DNA of 64,000 nucleotides, from the NCBI GenBank assembly GCA_001897535.1, contig MKTC01000031.1, positions 78,428 to 142,427 of the forward strand. The letters run 5' to 3'. Position numbers and translations under genes: made by a program. Shown here in pieces: positions 1-9,439 of the stretch. The DNA is from Bacteroidetes bacterium 37-13. Lineage in GTDB: Bacteria > Bacteroidota > Bacteroidia > Chitinophagales > LD1. Position 1 is the stretch's first letter. Each line of letters opens with the position of its first letter. The notes below the pieces were generated by a model. It did not search any database, was not told the DNA's origin, and saw only the letters and a program-made list of their open reading frames with translations.

Positions 1-3000
1 TCAAGTAAAAGTACTGGAGTTACATAGCCAGTATCAAACTGAGGGTTGGTATAAGTATGAGGTTGATTAAAGTAAACCGTATCGCCATAAACAATCGGCA
101 TGGTTTGAACATCTCCCACGCGCCATTGGATATCGGCTTTTTGAGTTTCATAAACTTTACCGGAGAAGAATACTGTTAATGGTCTGCAACCATAAGGAGG
201 AGATATTTGTACATTGTCTAAACGAGGTCCTAAAATAGAAACTAACTTTTTCTTAACTAAAGAATCTCTACATCCACCTTTCTGCCCAACTAAAGCAACA
301 TCATAATCTCCTGGAAATTTGTAAATGTGATATGGACTTGTTTCGTTAGAAGTTGGTGTGTGGTCGCCAAAGTACCAAGTGAAGGTAATACCGGTATCAG
401 TAGTAGTATTTATAAATTGCGTTGCATAAGGTGGGCAAGCTACTGTAATTGCTGTGTTGAAGAAATCTAATCCAATGCTTTGAATTATTACTTTTTTTGC
501 AATGGTTGTAGAGCAACCATTGGTTTTTGATATTGCTGTTAAGGTAACATAATAGCTATCTGTTTGAGCATAGGTATGAAAAACGTTTGAGTTGGTTGGT
601 CGGTGAAGTGTATCGCCATCACCAAAATCCCAAATATAATTATAATGGGCAGGGCTAATGGTTGTATTTCTAAAAGTTAGTTGGTTGCCGGCACATAAGG
701 CACCAGAAAAAGTAAAATTAGCTTCTATTACTGTTTCGTCAATATACCTATTTTTCTGTAGAGTATCTTTACAGCCCAAAGAATCTGTAACAATTAGTCT
801 TACGTTATTAAAGGTATTCATTCCAGTAAAAATCCAAGTGGTATCTCCGTTGTTTACAGGATTTACATCACTGCCATATCTTCCAGAGGCTGAAAATGCC
901 CAATTCCATGCTACAATAGGGGCATAATTTCCAGTACTAGTACTTGTGAAGTGGACGGATAAAGGACTACAACCTGAAGTTTTGTCTGCCACAAAATCGG
1001 CATGAGGCTTATTTACAGTAATATAGTTTACTTTAATAATGGAATCGTTGCAAGGCAAACCTTTGTTGATAACTAATTTAACTGTATATTTTCCAGCAGC
1101 TTTATATTTTTTAATTGGATTTTGCGCAGAGCTGGTATCTCCATCACCAAAATACCACTTCCATTTACTTCCAAAATTTGTGGAATCTGTAAAAGTTATT
1201 GCCTCCCCAACACAAACATTTCTCTTATCTGCGCCAAAAGTTTTGGTTTGGCTTAAAAGATTTATTTTTTTAGTAATTGAATCTGTACATCCGGTAGCAA
1301 TATTGTAAGCATACAAGGTAACATTATAGCTTCCCATTACAGGATAAACATAATTTTTCTTTGTAACGGTATCACGTGGTGTAGTCGGCATTCCGTTATC
1401 CATGCGCCACCATAATGAATCTGCTCCAATAGAAGTAGAAGTAAAATCTACACTTAAAGGATTGCCGCAAGATGTTTTGTAAGTAAAGTCAGCTTTAGGA
1501 TCATTAGAAGTTATATATTGTGTTTTGGTAACAGTAGTAGCGCATCTTCCATTTTTCACAGTTAAAGTAACAGTGTGAGGTCCTGGTTGATCATAGGTAT
1601 AATTAGGATTTTGCTGGGTGCTTGTGCCTGGTCCTAAATTCCATAAATAACTTGTGCCGCCTGTACATTGGCAAGTAAACTGAATTGGTGTTTTTAAACA
1701 AGCCTGTAATGGAGTAGCAACAAAATTTGCAGTAGGTGGTGAAGTTACATTTATTGTAGTATAGGCTGTGTCATAGCAACCATCAGCAGTTTGAACTCTT
1801 AGCCAAACATTGTAAGTGCCGGGATTTTGAAAGGTATATGAAAAAGGATTGGTACAGTCAGTTGATTGAATTATTCCATTTCCCATACTCCATTTGCAAT
1901 CTACAATAGGCGATCCGCCAGCCGGAGTGCCATTAGAAAATGTAACTTTTAATGGCGCACAACCTGCAGTAGAATCTGTATTGATGACTGCATCAAAAGG
2001 TTGAATACATACATAATTCTTTTTTACAATTTTAGATACACAGCCCGATGGTGAAGTTGCAAATAGCGTAACGTCATAGCAGCCTGTGCGTGTGTAAGTA
2101 TAAGAACAATTGAGTGTTGGACAAGTATTGTTGTTATCTCCCCAATTGTATTGTACAACGCTTGCTCCGGGAGCACTACCTGTAAAGTTTACGGTAAGTG
2201 GCGGTACACATTTTTGCAGAGGAGTTCCTGTAAAGTTTACTGTAATTGGATCGGTAATAGTTATTGGTTTTGAAATGGTATCTGTACAGCCATTCATACT
2301 TACTCGAAGCGAAATTCTTCTTGAACCATTTGTGCTATAAGCATAACAAGGATTGGTATCTGATGAAACTACATTTCCTCCAAGATTCCAGCTATAGGTA
2401 ACATTCCCTCCTATACCCTGTGTAGTAGAAGTGTTTGTTAAGCAAAAAGAGTCTTCTCTGCACACATTATTATTACTTAATGTAAAATTAGCAACCACTT
2501 TTGTTACGTTTATTCTATGTGAATCTATAGAGAAACAGCCTTTAGAGTCGTTTGATCTTAAAACAATATTGTAAGAGCCGGGTGGATAACACTTTTGTGC
2601 AGGAGAGGTTACTGTACTACTTGTGCCATCTCCAAAATTCCAAACAAAACCGATAGGGAAACCTTGTGGATGAGAAGAGTTATTGGTGAACTGAACACAA
2701 AGTGGTGCAGTACAAGAACTATTTTGCGATACTGTAAAATTAGATATCGGAGGTTGCCGAACTGTTACTTTTATATTAGCTAAAATTCCTTGGCAGCCAT
2801 TGGTGTCCACTAATACGCGAGTAACATTGTATGTACCCGGGTTTTTGTATGAAAAACAAGTATCGCTGCAATTGTTTAAAACTGGTGGAATACCAAAATC
2901 CCATAAGCAATTCATGAGTGGGGCATCGCCTAAAATATTATTGGAGGAAGTACATACATTGGAATTTATACAAATAGTATCGCTCGATAAAGTGAACTGA

Positions 3001-3323
3001 GGAACAGGAGAGCGGAAAGACTGAATAAGAACTGTAGCTGTATCACTTAATGTACCATTAGAAGCAATAAGTCTTATAGTTTTTGTTCCTGAAGCCATGT
3101 AAATTTTTGAAGGATTTACATCATTGGAAAAATCGCCATCTCCTAAATCCCAAGTATAAGAAGTGGCTCCGGTAGAAGTATTGGTAAAATTTACCTGAAA
3201 CTGCCCGGCACATCCTTTGTATTTATCAGCAGTAAAACTTGCTATTGGTTGTGCAACTATATGCTTAACACTGAAAAAAATTAAAAATAAGTAGAGGTAG
3301 AAATTAAATATTCTCATGTTCAT
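1..3323 (-). CDS. Giant secreted PKD-repeat protein, C-terminus cut by window edge
   Basis: The minus-strand frame is open from an ATG at 3323 (or 3317, in frame) to the left edge, giving about 1,107 residues without a stop. It starts with a hydrophobic signal peptide ending near HIVAQ. After it come about twelve PKD-type modules of 80-95 residues and the start of a thirteenth, each opening with a strand such as ASFTAD or ANFTLS followed by Cys, then a core such as WDLGDG, WNFGDG or WYFGDG, and closing near Y-x-x-x-G-x-Y-x-V. Almost every module has a Cys near its start, suggesting inter-strand disulfides. PKD modules are extracellular beta-sandwiches seen in adhesins and T9SS cargo. The missing C-terminus probably carries a sorting domain, but that is inference. 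It may be an adhesin; no catalytic domain is visible in the part present. Confidence 0.85.
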   Translation of the reverse strand, partial: MNMRIFNFYLYLFLIFFSVKHIVAQPIASFTADKYKGCAGQFQVNFTNTSTGATSYTWDLGDGDFSNDVNPSKIYMASGTKTIRLIASNGTLSDTATVLIQSFRSPVPQFTLSSDTICINSNVCTSSNNILGDAPLMNCLWDFGIPPVLNNCSDTCFSYKNPGTYNVTRVLVDTNGCQGILANIKVTVRQPPISNFTVSQNSSCTAPLCVQFTNNSSHPQGFPIGFVWNFGDGTSSTVTSPAQKCYPPGSYNIVLRSNDSKGCFSIDSHRINVTKVVANFTLSNNNVCREDSFCLTNTSTTQGIGGNVTYSWNLGGNVVSSDTNPCYAYSTNGSRRISLRVSMNGCTDTISKPITITDPITVNFTGTPLQKCVPPLTVNFTGSAPGASVVQYNWGDNNNTCPTLNCSYTYTRTGCYDVTLFATSPSGCVSKIVKKNYVCIQPFDAVINTDSTAGCAPLKVTFSNGTPAGGSPIVDCKWSMGNGIIQSTDCTNPFSYTFQNPGTYNVWLRVQTADGCYDTAYTTINVTSPPTANFVATPLQACLKTPIQFTCQCTGGTSYLWNLGPGTSTQQNPNYTYDQPGPHTVTLTVKNGRCATTVTKTQYITSNDPKADFTYKTSCGNPLSVDFTSTSIGADSLWWRMDNGMPTTPRDTVTKKNYVYPVMGSYNVTLYAYNIATGCTDSITKKINLLSQTKTFGADKRNVCVGEAITFTDSTNFGSKWKWYFGDGDTSSAQNPIKKYKAAGKYTVKLVINKGLPCNDSIIKVNYITVNKPHADFVADKTSGCSPLSVHFTSTSTGNYAPIVAWNWAFSASGRYGSDVNPVNNGDTTWIFTGMNTFNNVRLIVTDSLGCKDTLQKNRYIDETVIEANFTFSGALCAGNQLTFRNTTISPAHYNYIWDFGDGDTLHRPTNSNVFHTYAQTDSYYVTLTAISKTNGCSTTIAKKVIIQSIGLDFFNTAITVACPPYATQFINTTTDTGITFTWYFGDHTPTSNETSPYHIYKFPGDYDVALVGQKGGCRDSLVKKKLVSILGPRLDNVQISPPYGCRPLTVFFSGKVYETQKADIQWRVGDVQTMPIVYGDTVYFNQPHTYTNPQFDTGYVTPVLLL

Positions 3324-3465
3324 CTTCTGTACTCAATAGACGTTGATTCTTTAAAATTGGTTTGCTTGTGTCGCAGTTTGATGTTTTCTAAAGGCTAATA
3401 ATAAAGAAATCTATTTAATTAGGAAGGCTCTTCAATTCTAACTTTTGAGTTGATTTCAACTTTTC

Positions 3466-4245
3466 TTAAAAAAAAAGCTGAAAATTTTCCTTTTTAAGTT
3501 TACTTTTTTGAAAGAAAACAAACCCCATTCTGTAAATATCAATAGTGAGTTTTACTTGCTCATGTTGTTTGATTATTTCCCATGCTTCAGTCATTTCTTC
3601 ACTCCAATAAATATCATCGAAAACAACAATAGAACATTCGTTACAAAAATTCAATATTTCTTCAAAATAGCGAAGTGTTGCTTCCTTTTTATGATTGCCA
3701 TCTATGAAAACAAAGTCAACTTGCTCTATTTTTTTTAAGATAGAAAGAAGTACTGCATCAAAATTTCCTACTTCAAAATTGATATTCTTTATTTCTAATT
3801 TATTTGCGTTTTGTTGGGCAATTTGGCTCAACTCTTTGCTTCCCTCAATTGTGAAAACTTGAGCGCCATTATTCCCATTTGCTAAATAGCAAGTTCCTAT
3901 GCCGATATTGGTTCCAAGCTCTAAAATTGTTTTAGGTTTAAAATGCGCAACGGCATTCAAAAGCACTTTACCATATTTAGATGCTATGGCACTTTTTTTT
4001 GTAATGGTAGAAATTTTTCGTGTGTACTTTTTCCCTTCATTGCCTAAATCTACGAAGCTGATATTGTGATTACTTTTTAGCAGAGAATATCTCAGGTTTT
4101 CTATTGCAGAAATATCATTTTTCCCTTCTAAAACATGTGTGTAGAACTCAAAAACAAAAGGAGAGTGTAAGTAGTATTTTGTTTTTGCAGTAACTAAATA
4201 TTTACAGTAAGATTTTATTCTATGTAGAATATCTTTCATTCGCAT
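3466..4245 (-). CDS. Class I SAM-dependent methyltransferase
   Basis: With the start at 4245 the protein has 259 residues. Motif I of a Rossmann methyltransferase is at about 108-117 (LELGTNIGIG), followed by an acidic strand end (FTIEG) that should bind the ribose of SAM. FIDGNH at about 170-175 is typical of the O-methyltransferase / Methyltransf_24 group. The substrate cannot be told. The frame stays open up to 4317, but that extension would overlap the divergent gene at 4259; ATGs at 4245 and 4239 remove the overlap and leave the two start codons only about 14 bp apart. A small inverted repeat (AGTTGA/TCAACT, 3448-3461) lies just after the stop. Confidence 0.8.
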   Translation of the reverse strand: MRMKDILHRIKSYCKYLVTAKTKYYLHSPFVFEFYTHVLEGKNDISAIENLRYSLLKSNHNISFVDLGNEGKKYTRKISTITKKSAIASKYGKVLLNAVAHFKPKTILELGTNIGIGTCYLANGNNGAQVFTIEGSKELSQIAQQNANKLEIKNINFEVGNFDAVLLSILKKIEQVDFVFIDGNHKKEATLRYFEEILNFCNECSIVVFDDIYWSEEMTEAWEIIKQHEQVKLTIDIYRMGFVFFQKSKLKKENFQLFF

Positions 4246-4258
4246 TAAATTTGCTAAG

Positions 4259-5050
4259 GTGAAACAATTCTTCATATTTCTATTATTGCTGCCAACTATA
4301 GTTTTTGCACAGCGCAAAAGTTTTCATTTAGGCGTAAGCGGAGCTGCCAATGTTTCTTTTATTTTAAACCAAAATAATTTTGGCACACTTGCACCATTTG
4401 GTCAGCAGGTAGTGCGCCAATCTGAACTGGCATATTTGTTTACAGGAGGCGGAACAGCTGGTGTAAATTTTGGATATTTTTTTGATGATAAATGGGGGCT
4501 CGAAATGCACGCACTTTATCTTAGAGCAGGGCAGCATTATGAAGACGACATGGCTGGACCGGCAACTATTCCACAGGGAACTTTTGGCACAAAGGGAAAT
4601 GGACGGGTGAAGGTGAAACGCAGCATAGATTTTAATTATATCCAAATTCCAATACTGGCTAAATTTACTTATGGCGATGAATTAGCTAAATTTTATGCGG
4701 CTTTGGGGCCTTCAATTAGTGCTTTGGTGAGTGGGAAAGAGAAGGTGAGTATTGCCGGATATGATTACATTGACAGCAAAAACAACTTTACTTTCGATGA
4801 GAAATTTAGGAAGTACGATTTTGGTATTGCATTAAATTTAGGCGTAGATATCTGGTTTGGGAAAAACTTGTTTTTGAATATTGGATTGCACAGTTATTGC
4901 AGCATTTTAGATATTAACGGAAATAAAATGCGCGAAGTAGATTGGTATAGCAAAAACGACTTAACATATCAAAAATCATATAACTTTTATACCGGTTTGA
5001 ATGTTGGAATTCACTATGTTTTTGTAAAGCGAAAGTTAAATCAGTTTTAG
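4259..5050 (+). CDS. Outer-membrane beta-barrel protein (PorT-like family)
   Basis: A 263-residue protein with a clear signal peptide (MKQFFIFLLLLPTIVFAQ) and then alternating amphipathic strands such as FHLGVSGAAN, FYAALGPSIS, FGIALNLGVDIWF and FYTGLNVGIHYVF. This is the pattern of the small outer-membrane beta-barrels abundant in Bacteroidota (OMP_b-brl / PorT-like). The start is GTG; no in-frame ATG upstream fits better and the signal peptide begins right there. The gene is divergent from the methyltransferase with almost no space, so its promoter must lie inside the methyltransferase coding sequence. The exact role is unknown. Confidence 0.75.
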   Translation: MKQFFIFLLLLPTIVFAQRKSFHLGVSGAANVSFILNQNNFGTLAPFGQQVVRQSELAYLFTGGGTAGVNFGYFFDDKWGLEMHALYLRAGQHYEDDMAGPATIPQGTFGTKGNGRVKVKRSIDFNYIQIPILAKFTYGDELAKFYAALGPSISALVSGKEKVSIAGYDYIDSKNNFTFDEKFRKYDFGIALNLGVDIWFGKNLFLNIGLHSYCSILDINGNKMREVDWYSKNDLTYQKSYNFYTGLNVGIHYVFVKRKLNQF

Positions 5051-5082
5051 CATTTAAGCAATTTTTTTAGCTTACAATTTTT

Positions 5083-5883
5083 ATGATGAGAGCACTTGGA
5101 ATATTAAATAAAATGCCCACAAGTTTTGTGCATCCTGTTCAATATAAATTAAAATTAGGCGATGATAATGTACTACTAAACGAATTGCTGGGGAAAGAAA
5201 TTCAAATTAAATGGACAGGCAATATTTATTGCATTTTGTGTGGTAGAAAAACAAAAAAAAGTTTTGGCGAAGGCTTGTGCTATCCATGTTTCATGAATGC
5301 TCCCGAAAGTGCGGAATGTATTTTGCATCCTGAACTTTGCAAAGCACATTTACACGAAGGCCGCGACCCGGAATGGGAAGAAAAACACCACAACCAACCA
5401 CACTTTGTTTATTTGGCGCTCACCAGCGATGTAAAAGTTGGTATCACACGCGATACGCAAATTCCAACGCGCTGGATAGACCAAGGTGCAGCAGCAGCAA
5501 TAATTTTAGCACAAACTCCATATAGGCAAAAGGCAGGTGAAATTGAAGTTTTTTTAAAGCAGTTTATGACCGACAAAACTCAGTGGAATAAAATGCTTAC
5601 AAATATTACGGCAGCAGAAAGAAATTTGGTGGAAGAAAAACAAAAAGCAACAAATTTATTACCCGAAGATTTACGAATATTTGTAAACGATAGCAATGAA
5701 GTTTTGTGGTTAGAATATCCCGTAATAAACTATCCCGCCAAAGTAAGTAGCTTATCGTTGGATAAAATTGATGATATAAAATTAAAACTAAACGGTATTC
5801 GTGGACAATACCTTTTGTTTGAAAGCGGAAAGGTGCTAAACATTCGCAAGCACAGCGGATATGAAGTGGAACTAATTGCTTAA
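5083..5883 (+). CDS. DUF2797 zinc-binding protein
   Basis: A 266-residue cytoplasmic protein. Four cysteines at 50, 53, 66 and 69 form a CxxC-x12-CxxC zinc knuckle, followed by more Cys and His residues (ECILHPELCKAH). After it, FVYLAL...KVGIT...RW resembles the two-strand core and following Arg of GIY-YIG domains. That resemblance is my inference; catalysis is not shown. The layout and length fit DUF2797, a conserved family of unknown function. It lies 32 bp after the beta-barrel gene on the same strand, so they may be cotranscribed, and it converges with the histidine kinase, whose stop is only 8 bp away. Confidence 0.75.
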   Translation: MMRALGILNKMPTSFVHPVQYKLKLGDDNVLLNELLGKEIQIKWTGNIYCILCGRKTKKSFGEGLCYPCFMNAPESAECILHPELCKAHLHEGRDPEWEEKHHNQPHFVYLALTSDVKVGITRDTQIPTRWIDQGAAAAIILAQTPYRQKAGEIEVFLKQFMTDKTQWNKMLTNITAAERNLVEEKQKATNLLPEDLRIFVNDSNEVLWLEYPVINYPAKVSSLSLDKIDDIKLKLNGIRGQYLLFESGKVLNIRKHSGYEVELIA

Positions 5884-5890
5884 AACTAAA

Positions 5891-7483
5891 TTAGTTTTTG
5901 GGCGTTTCTTTAAAAGGCAAGTAAATTTCAAACGTACTTCCTTTTCCTATTTCACTATCTGCTGAAACATCGCCACCATGTGCCGCCATCACAATTTTTA
6001 CATAGCTAAGCCCTAATCCAAAGCCTTTTACATTATGGAGGTTTCCGGTTGGCACACGATAAAACTTTTCAAAAATCCTTTTCAAATCTTCTTTCGCAAT
6101 TCCAATTCCATTGTCTTTTATGGTAATGTAAATTCCGTGTTTTGAGCTGCGCGTACTTACTTCAATTTCCGGGTCGGCATCTCTGCGATATTTTATGGCA
6201 TTATCAAACAGGTTGTAAAAAGCATTAGTGAGGTGAAATTTATCTCCTTCAATTTCATTTTTTGTTGCTTGCAAATTAGTAGTCAATTTGCCATTTTCAT
6301 TTTGCAATCTGAGCGTGAGCGAATGTCCAATATCTTCTAAGAGCGTATGAATATTTATTGCTTCGTGTTTTAGTTTAAAATCGCCACGATCTAATCGAGC
6401 TACTTGCAACACGTTTTCGATATGCCCACTTAATCGCTTGTTTTCTTCTTCAATTATATGTGCGTAGTTACTTATTTTTTCTTTGTTTTCTTGCACACGT
6501 TCATTCAATAGCATTTGGCTGGCAAGTGAAATAGTTGAAACCGGAGTTTTAAATTCATGTGTCATATTGTTGATGAAATCGGTTTTCAATTCATCTAATT
6601 TTTTCTGCCTGAAAATAATATAGAACGCACCGCCAAACGAAGCTACAATAATCATTAGGAACGCAAGTGAGGCACTTAACATTAGCCACATATTGCTATA
6701 AATATAGTTGCGCTTATTCGGAAAATTTACAATTAGAATACCCGAATTTTCGTAAAAATCATTCGGAAAAAGCGGAATAGAATAGTAACTTGAAAACTGT
6801 GCTTTGTTTACTTTTTCTAAGCTTCCAAAAAGTTTTTTATCCATGAAATTATCGAACACAGCATATTGAAAATTAGTGTCCACTCTTTCTTTTGCAAATT
6901 CTGTTTTCAAGAGCATTTCCACTAAAGATTGATTGAGCTTATCGTCTAAACATTTATCTTCCAACATAAACTGCATTGCCAGATCCTGAAACATGTGGTT
7001 GTATTTCCGAAACTGATATTCAATCAATTCTTTTTCGCGCTCTTCAGGTGTTTTAGCTGTTGCAACATCGCCTTTCTGAATGGTGTGTAAATTTTTGGCG
7101 TGGTCTTGTAAATATTCAATGCTGCCATAAAATTTACTGATAAAGGCACCCGAAGTATCGGTGAAGCCAAATTTTAAAGCATGTTGCCCAATAGAGTCAA
7201 TTAGAGTAAACTTTGTGTTGAACGATTTTATGAGTTGAATAGTGTCGTAAATTTTTGTCATTGCTTTGCCTAAATCGGGCAATCCGGTTTGCGAAAAATA
7301 CAGTACAGCTTCATTGCGTTCAAGCTGTTGTGTAGTCGCGTTTAGTGCTATCATTACACTTTGGTCAAAGCGGTCTTCGCGCACTTCGTAGCTTTGCTTC
7401 ACCCAATTAAACTGTATAAATATTAAACCGCCAAGCGCCAGCGTAATGGCAATGGCAATAGTAAGTACGCCTCTAATTTTCAT
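5891..7483 (-). CDS. Membrane sensor histidine kinase, orphan
   Basis: 530 residues. The first membrane helix is about 5-25, then a periplasmic sensor region of about 235 residues with no recognised fold, then a second helix about 262-291. The HisKA box has the phospho-acceptor His309 in MTHEFKTP. It is followed by the ATPase domain with an N-box (NLFDNAIKY), a G1 box (DNGIGI) and a G2 region (GFGLGLSYV). No HAMP domain is obvious between the second helix and HisKA. No response regulator is adjacent: mdh diverges upstream and the DUF2797 gene converges downstream. Its partner must be elsewhere; by architecture it resembles RprX-like Bacteroidota kinases, which is a loose comparison. Confidence 0.9.
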   Translation of the reverse strand: MKIRGVLTIAIAITLALGGLIFIQFNWVKQSYEVREDRFDQSVMIALNATTQQLERNEAVLYFSQTGLPDLGKAMTKIYDTIQLIKSFNTKFTLIDSIGQHALKFGFTDTSGAFISKFYGSIEYLQDHAKNLHTIQKGDVATAKTPEEREKELIEYQFRKYNHMFQDLAMQFMLEDKCLDDKLNQSLVEMLLKTEFAKERVDTNFQYAVFDNFMDKKLFGSLEKVNKAQFSSYYSIPLFPNDFYENSGILIVNFPNKRNYIYSNMWLMLSASLAFLMIIVASFGGAFYIIFRQKKLDELKTDFINNMTHEFKTPVSTISLASQMLLNERVQENKEKISNYAHIIEEENKRLSGHIENVLQVARLDRGDFKLKHEAINIHTLLEDIGHSLTLRLQNENGKLTTNLQATKNEIEGDKFHLTNAFYNLFDNAIKYRRDADPEIEVSTRSSKHGIYITIKDNGIGIAKEDLKRIFEKFYRVPTGNLHNVKGFGLGLSYVKIVMAAHGGDVSADSEIGKGSTFEIYLPFKETPKN

Positions 7484-7618
7484 TCACTATAAGTTTCCAT
7501 ACAAATATGCACTTTGCCTTTAAAATTTTAGATGTATTAACGTTAGTTACAAGGTGAACACGTTTACAAATTCAATTTTACGCTTAGCTTCGCACGAATT
7601 TTAAAAATTTATATAAAA

Positions 7619-8548
7619 ATGAAAATAACAGTAGTAGGTGCCGGAGCAGTAGGTGCAACAGCGGCAGACAACATTGCAAGAAGAGGTCTTGCAGAAGAAG
7701 TGATTTTATTAGACATTAAAGAAGGTTTTGCAGAAGGGAAAGCAATGGACATGATGCAGACGGCTGCATTAAACGGCTTCGATACGAAAGTGAAAGGCGT
7801 AACAAACGATTATGCTGCAACCGCAGGAACTGATGTGGTAGTAATCACTTCAGGTATTCCACGCAAACCGGGAATGACACGCGAAGAACTTATTGGTACC
7901 AATGCTTCTATTGTGAAAGGTGTGGCAGAGAACATTTTGAAATATTCTCCAAATGTGATTTTTGTGATAGTAAGTAACCCAATGGATACCATGACTTACT
8001 TGGCTTTAAAAACTACAGGACTGCCGAAAAACCGTATTATCGGTATGGGTGGTGCATTAGATAGCTCACGTTTTAAATTCTATTTGAGCCAAGCATTAAA
8101 CAGTTCGCCAAACGATGTGCAAGGCGTGGTAATTGGTGGGCATGGTGACACAACTATGATTCCTTTAACTCGTTTAGCTACTTTAAATAGCTTGCCTGTA
8201 AGCAATGTTTTAGATGAAGCTACATTAAACAAAGTTGCTGCAGATACAATGGTTGGCGGTGCTACTTTAACCAAATTGATTGGTACTTCTGCTTGGTATG
8301 CACCAGGTGCAGCAGTTGCATTTTTGGTTCAAAGTATTGTGTGCGATGAGAAAAAAGTATTGCCTTGCTGTGTTTATTTAGATGGCGAATATGGACAAAA
8401 AGATATTTGCTTAGGCGTGCCTGTAGTATTAGGAAAAACAGGTTGGGAAAAAATAGTTGATTACAAACTAAATGCAGCGGAGCAAGAACAGTTCAACAAT
8501 AGCGCTGATGCTGTTCGTAAAATGAACGATGTGTTGAATACGCTATAG
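7619..8548 (+). CDS. mdh: Malate dehydrogenase (LDH-like type)
   Basis: 309 residues; interconverts malate and oxaloacetate with NAD in the TCA cycle. The nucleotide-binding loop is GAGAVGATAA at 7-16, and Asp32 at the end of strand 2 (LLDI) predicts NAD rather than NADP. Substrate-binding arginines are Arg82 and Arg88 (RKPGMTR) and Arg151 (DSSRF); Arg82 marks a malate rather than lactate enzyme. The catalytic pair is Asp148 and His175 (GGHGDTTM). Length and sequence fit the [LDH-like] MDH group found in Bacteroidota. It stands alone, divergent from the kinase, with a strong hairpin terminator just after its stop. Confidence 0.96.
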   Translation: MKITVVGAGAVGATAADNIARRGLAEEVILLDIKEGFAEGKAMDMMQTAALNGFDTKVKGVTNDYAATAGTDVVVITSGIPRKPGMTREELIGTNASIVKGVAENILKYSPNVIFVIVSNPMDTMTYLALKTTGLPKNRIIGMGGALDSSRFKFYLSQALNSSPNDVQGVVIGGHGDTTMIPLTRLATLNSLPVSNVLDEATLNKVAADTMVGGATLTKLIGTSAWYAPGAAVAFLVQSIVCDEKKVLPCCVYLDGEYGQKDICLGVPVVLGKTGWEKIVDYKLNAAEQEQFNNSADAVRKMNDVLNTL

Positions 8549-8568
8549 AATGTTACAGTATAAAACGG

Positions 8569-8615
8569 AACAGTAAAAGGCGAAAGCAGGGAAACTTGTT
8601 TTCGCCTTTTCTGTT
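8569..8615 (+). terminator. Hairpin terminator after mdh
   Basis: AACAGTAAAAGGCGAAA (8569-8585) pairs with TTTCGCCTTTTCTGTT (8600-8615), with one bulged base and a 14-nt loop. It lies 21 bp after the mdh stop. There is no clean U-tract after the stem, but the distal arm itself is T-rich. The lgt start lies only 35 bp further on. Confidence 0.7.
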
Positions 8616-8650
8616 TACGTGTATTGCAAACTTTTACTCATTTTTGCTTC

Positions 8651-9439
8651 ATGCTAAATTATATTTTGTGGAATCCAAGCCCAAACGCAATTACCATTGG
8701 CTCTTTTTCGGTGCAGTGGTACGGCTTGTGTTGGGGCACAGCCATTCTTTTGTGCTATTTTTTAGCGCAATGGTTTTGTAAACGCGAAGGCAAAGACCCT
8801 GAGAAAATGGCAGATTTAATGATTTATGTTTTTTCTGCTGCACTAATTGGCGCGCGACTAGCTCAAGCAATTTTTTATGAACCGGAATTGTATCTGCAAA
8901 ACCCAGTTGAAATTTTTAAAGTTTGGAAAGGCGGTTTAGCAAGTCATGGCGGAGTAGTTGGTGTGTTTGTAGGCATGTGGATTTTTAGTAAAAAATTTCC
9001 TGACTACGGTTATTTGTGGTTGATGGAGCGAACTGCTATTACAGCAATGATTGCAGGAATTTTAATTCGCTTTGGAAATTTAATGAATAGTGAAATTGTA
9101 GGGAAAGTAACTGATGTTTCGTGGGCGTTTATTTTTGAAAGAGTAGATGAATTACCGCGCCACCCAACGGTTTTGTACGAAGCAATTGCCTATTTGCTCA
9201 TCTTTATTTTTCAGCTTTTGTTGTATAGAAAAATTAAAAGTTTGCTGCCTGGAATTTATCTAAGTGTATTTTTAACGGTGGTGTTTTCAACACGCTTGCT
9301 TTTAGAATTTACCAAGCAGCCGGAAAGCAGCGGTGTATTTGGTTTAAGCAATACGCAAACGCTTAGCTTGCCTTTAATTGCAGCAGGTTTAATTATGTTT
9401 GCTCTTACTTTTAGCGGTAAATTAAAGAATGTAAAATGA
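8651..9439 (+). CDS. lgt: Prolipoprotein diacylglyceryl transferase
   Basis: 262 residues from the ATG at 8651; it transfers diacylglycerol from phosphatidylglycerol to the lipobox Cys of prolipoproteins in the inner membrane. The Lgt signature is present as RFGNLMNSEIVGKVTD, the essential HGG as ASHGG, and the C-terminal RHPTVLYEA motif is intact; about seven hydrophobic helices are visible. An earlier TTG at 8624 is possible, but MLNYILWN is the usual beginning of this family. The last codons overlap the next gene by 4 bp (ATGA), indicating translational coupling. Lipoprotein substrates in this window include the cytochrome c at 30998 and the esterase at 61772. Confidence 0.95.
   Translation: MLNYILWNPSPNAITIGSFSVQWYGLCWGTAILLCYFLAQWFCKREGKDPEKMADLMIYVFSAALIGARLAQAIFYEPELYLQNPVEIFKVWKGGLASHGGVVGVFVGMWIFSKKFPDYGYLWLMERTAITAMIAGILIRFGNLMNSEIVGKVTDVSWAFIFERVDELPRHPTVLYEAIAYLLIFIFQLLLYRKIKSLLPGIYLSVFLTVVFSTRLLLEFTKQPESSGVFGLSNTQTLSLPLIAAGLIMFALTFSGKLKNVK

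Noticed and set aside
1-3323. Possible CRISPR or DNA tandem repeats in the PKD gene
   Set aside because: The periodicity is at protein level; the modules have diverged at DNA level and no identical repeat units are present.
4246-4317. N-terminal extension of the methyltransferase frame
   Set aside because: It would overlap the signal peptide of the divergent gene; family proteins begin near the ATG at 4245 or 4239.
8624-8650. Earlier TTG start for lgt
   Set aside because: The family usually begins MLNYI-, and the ATG at 8651 gives that; the extra nine residues have no support.
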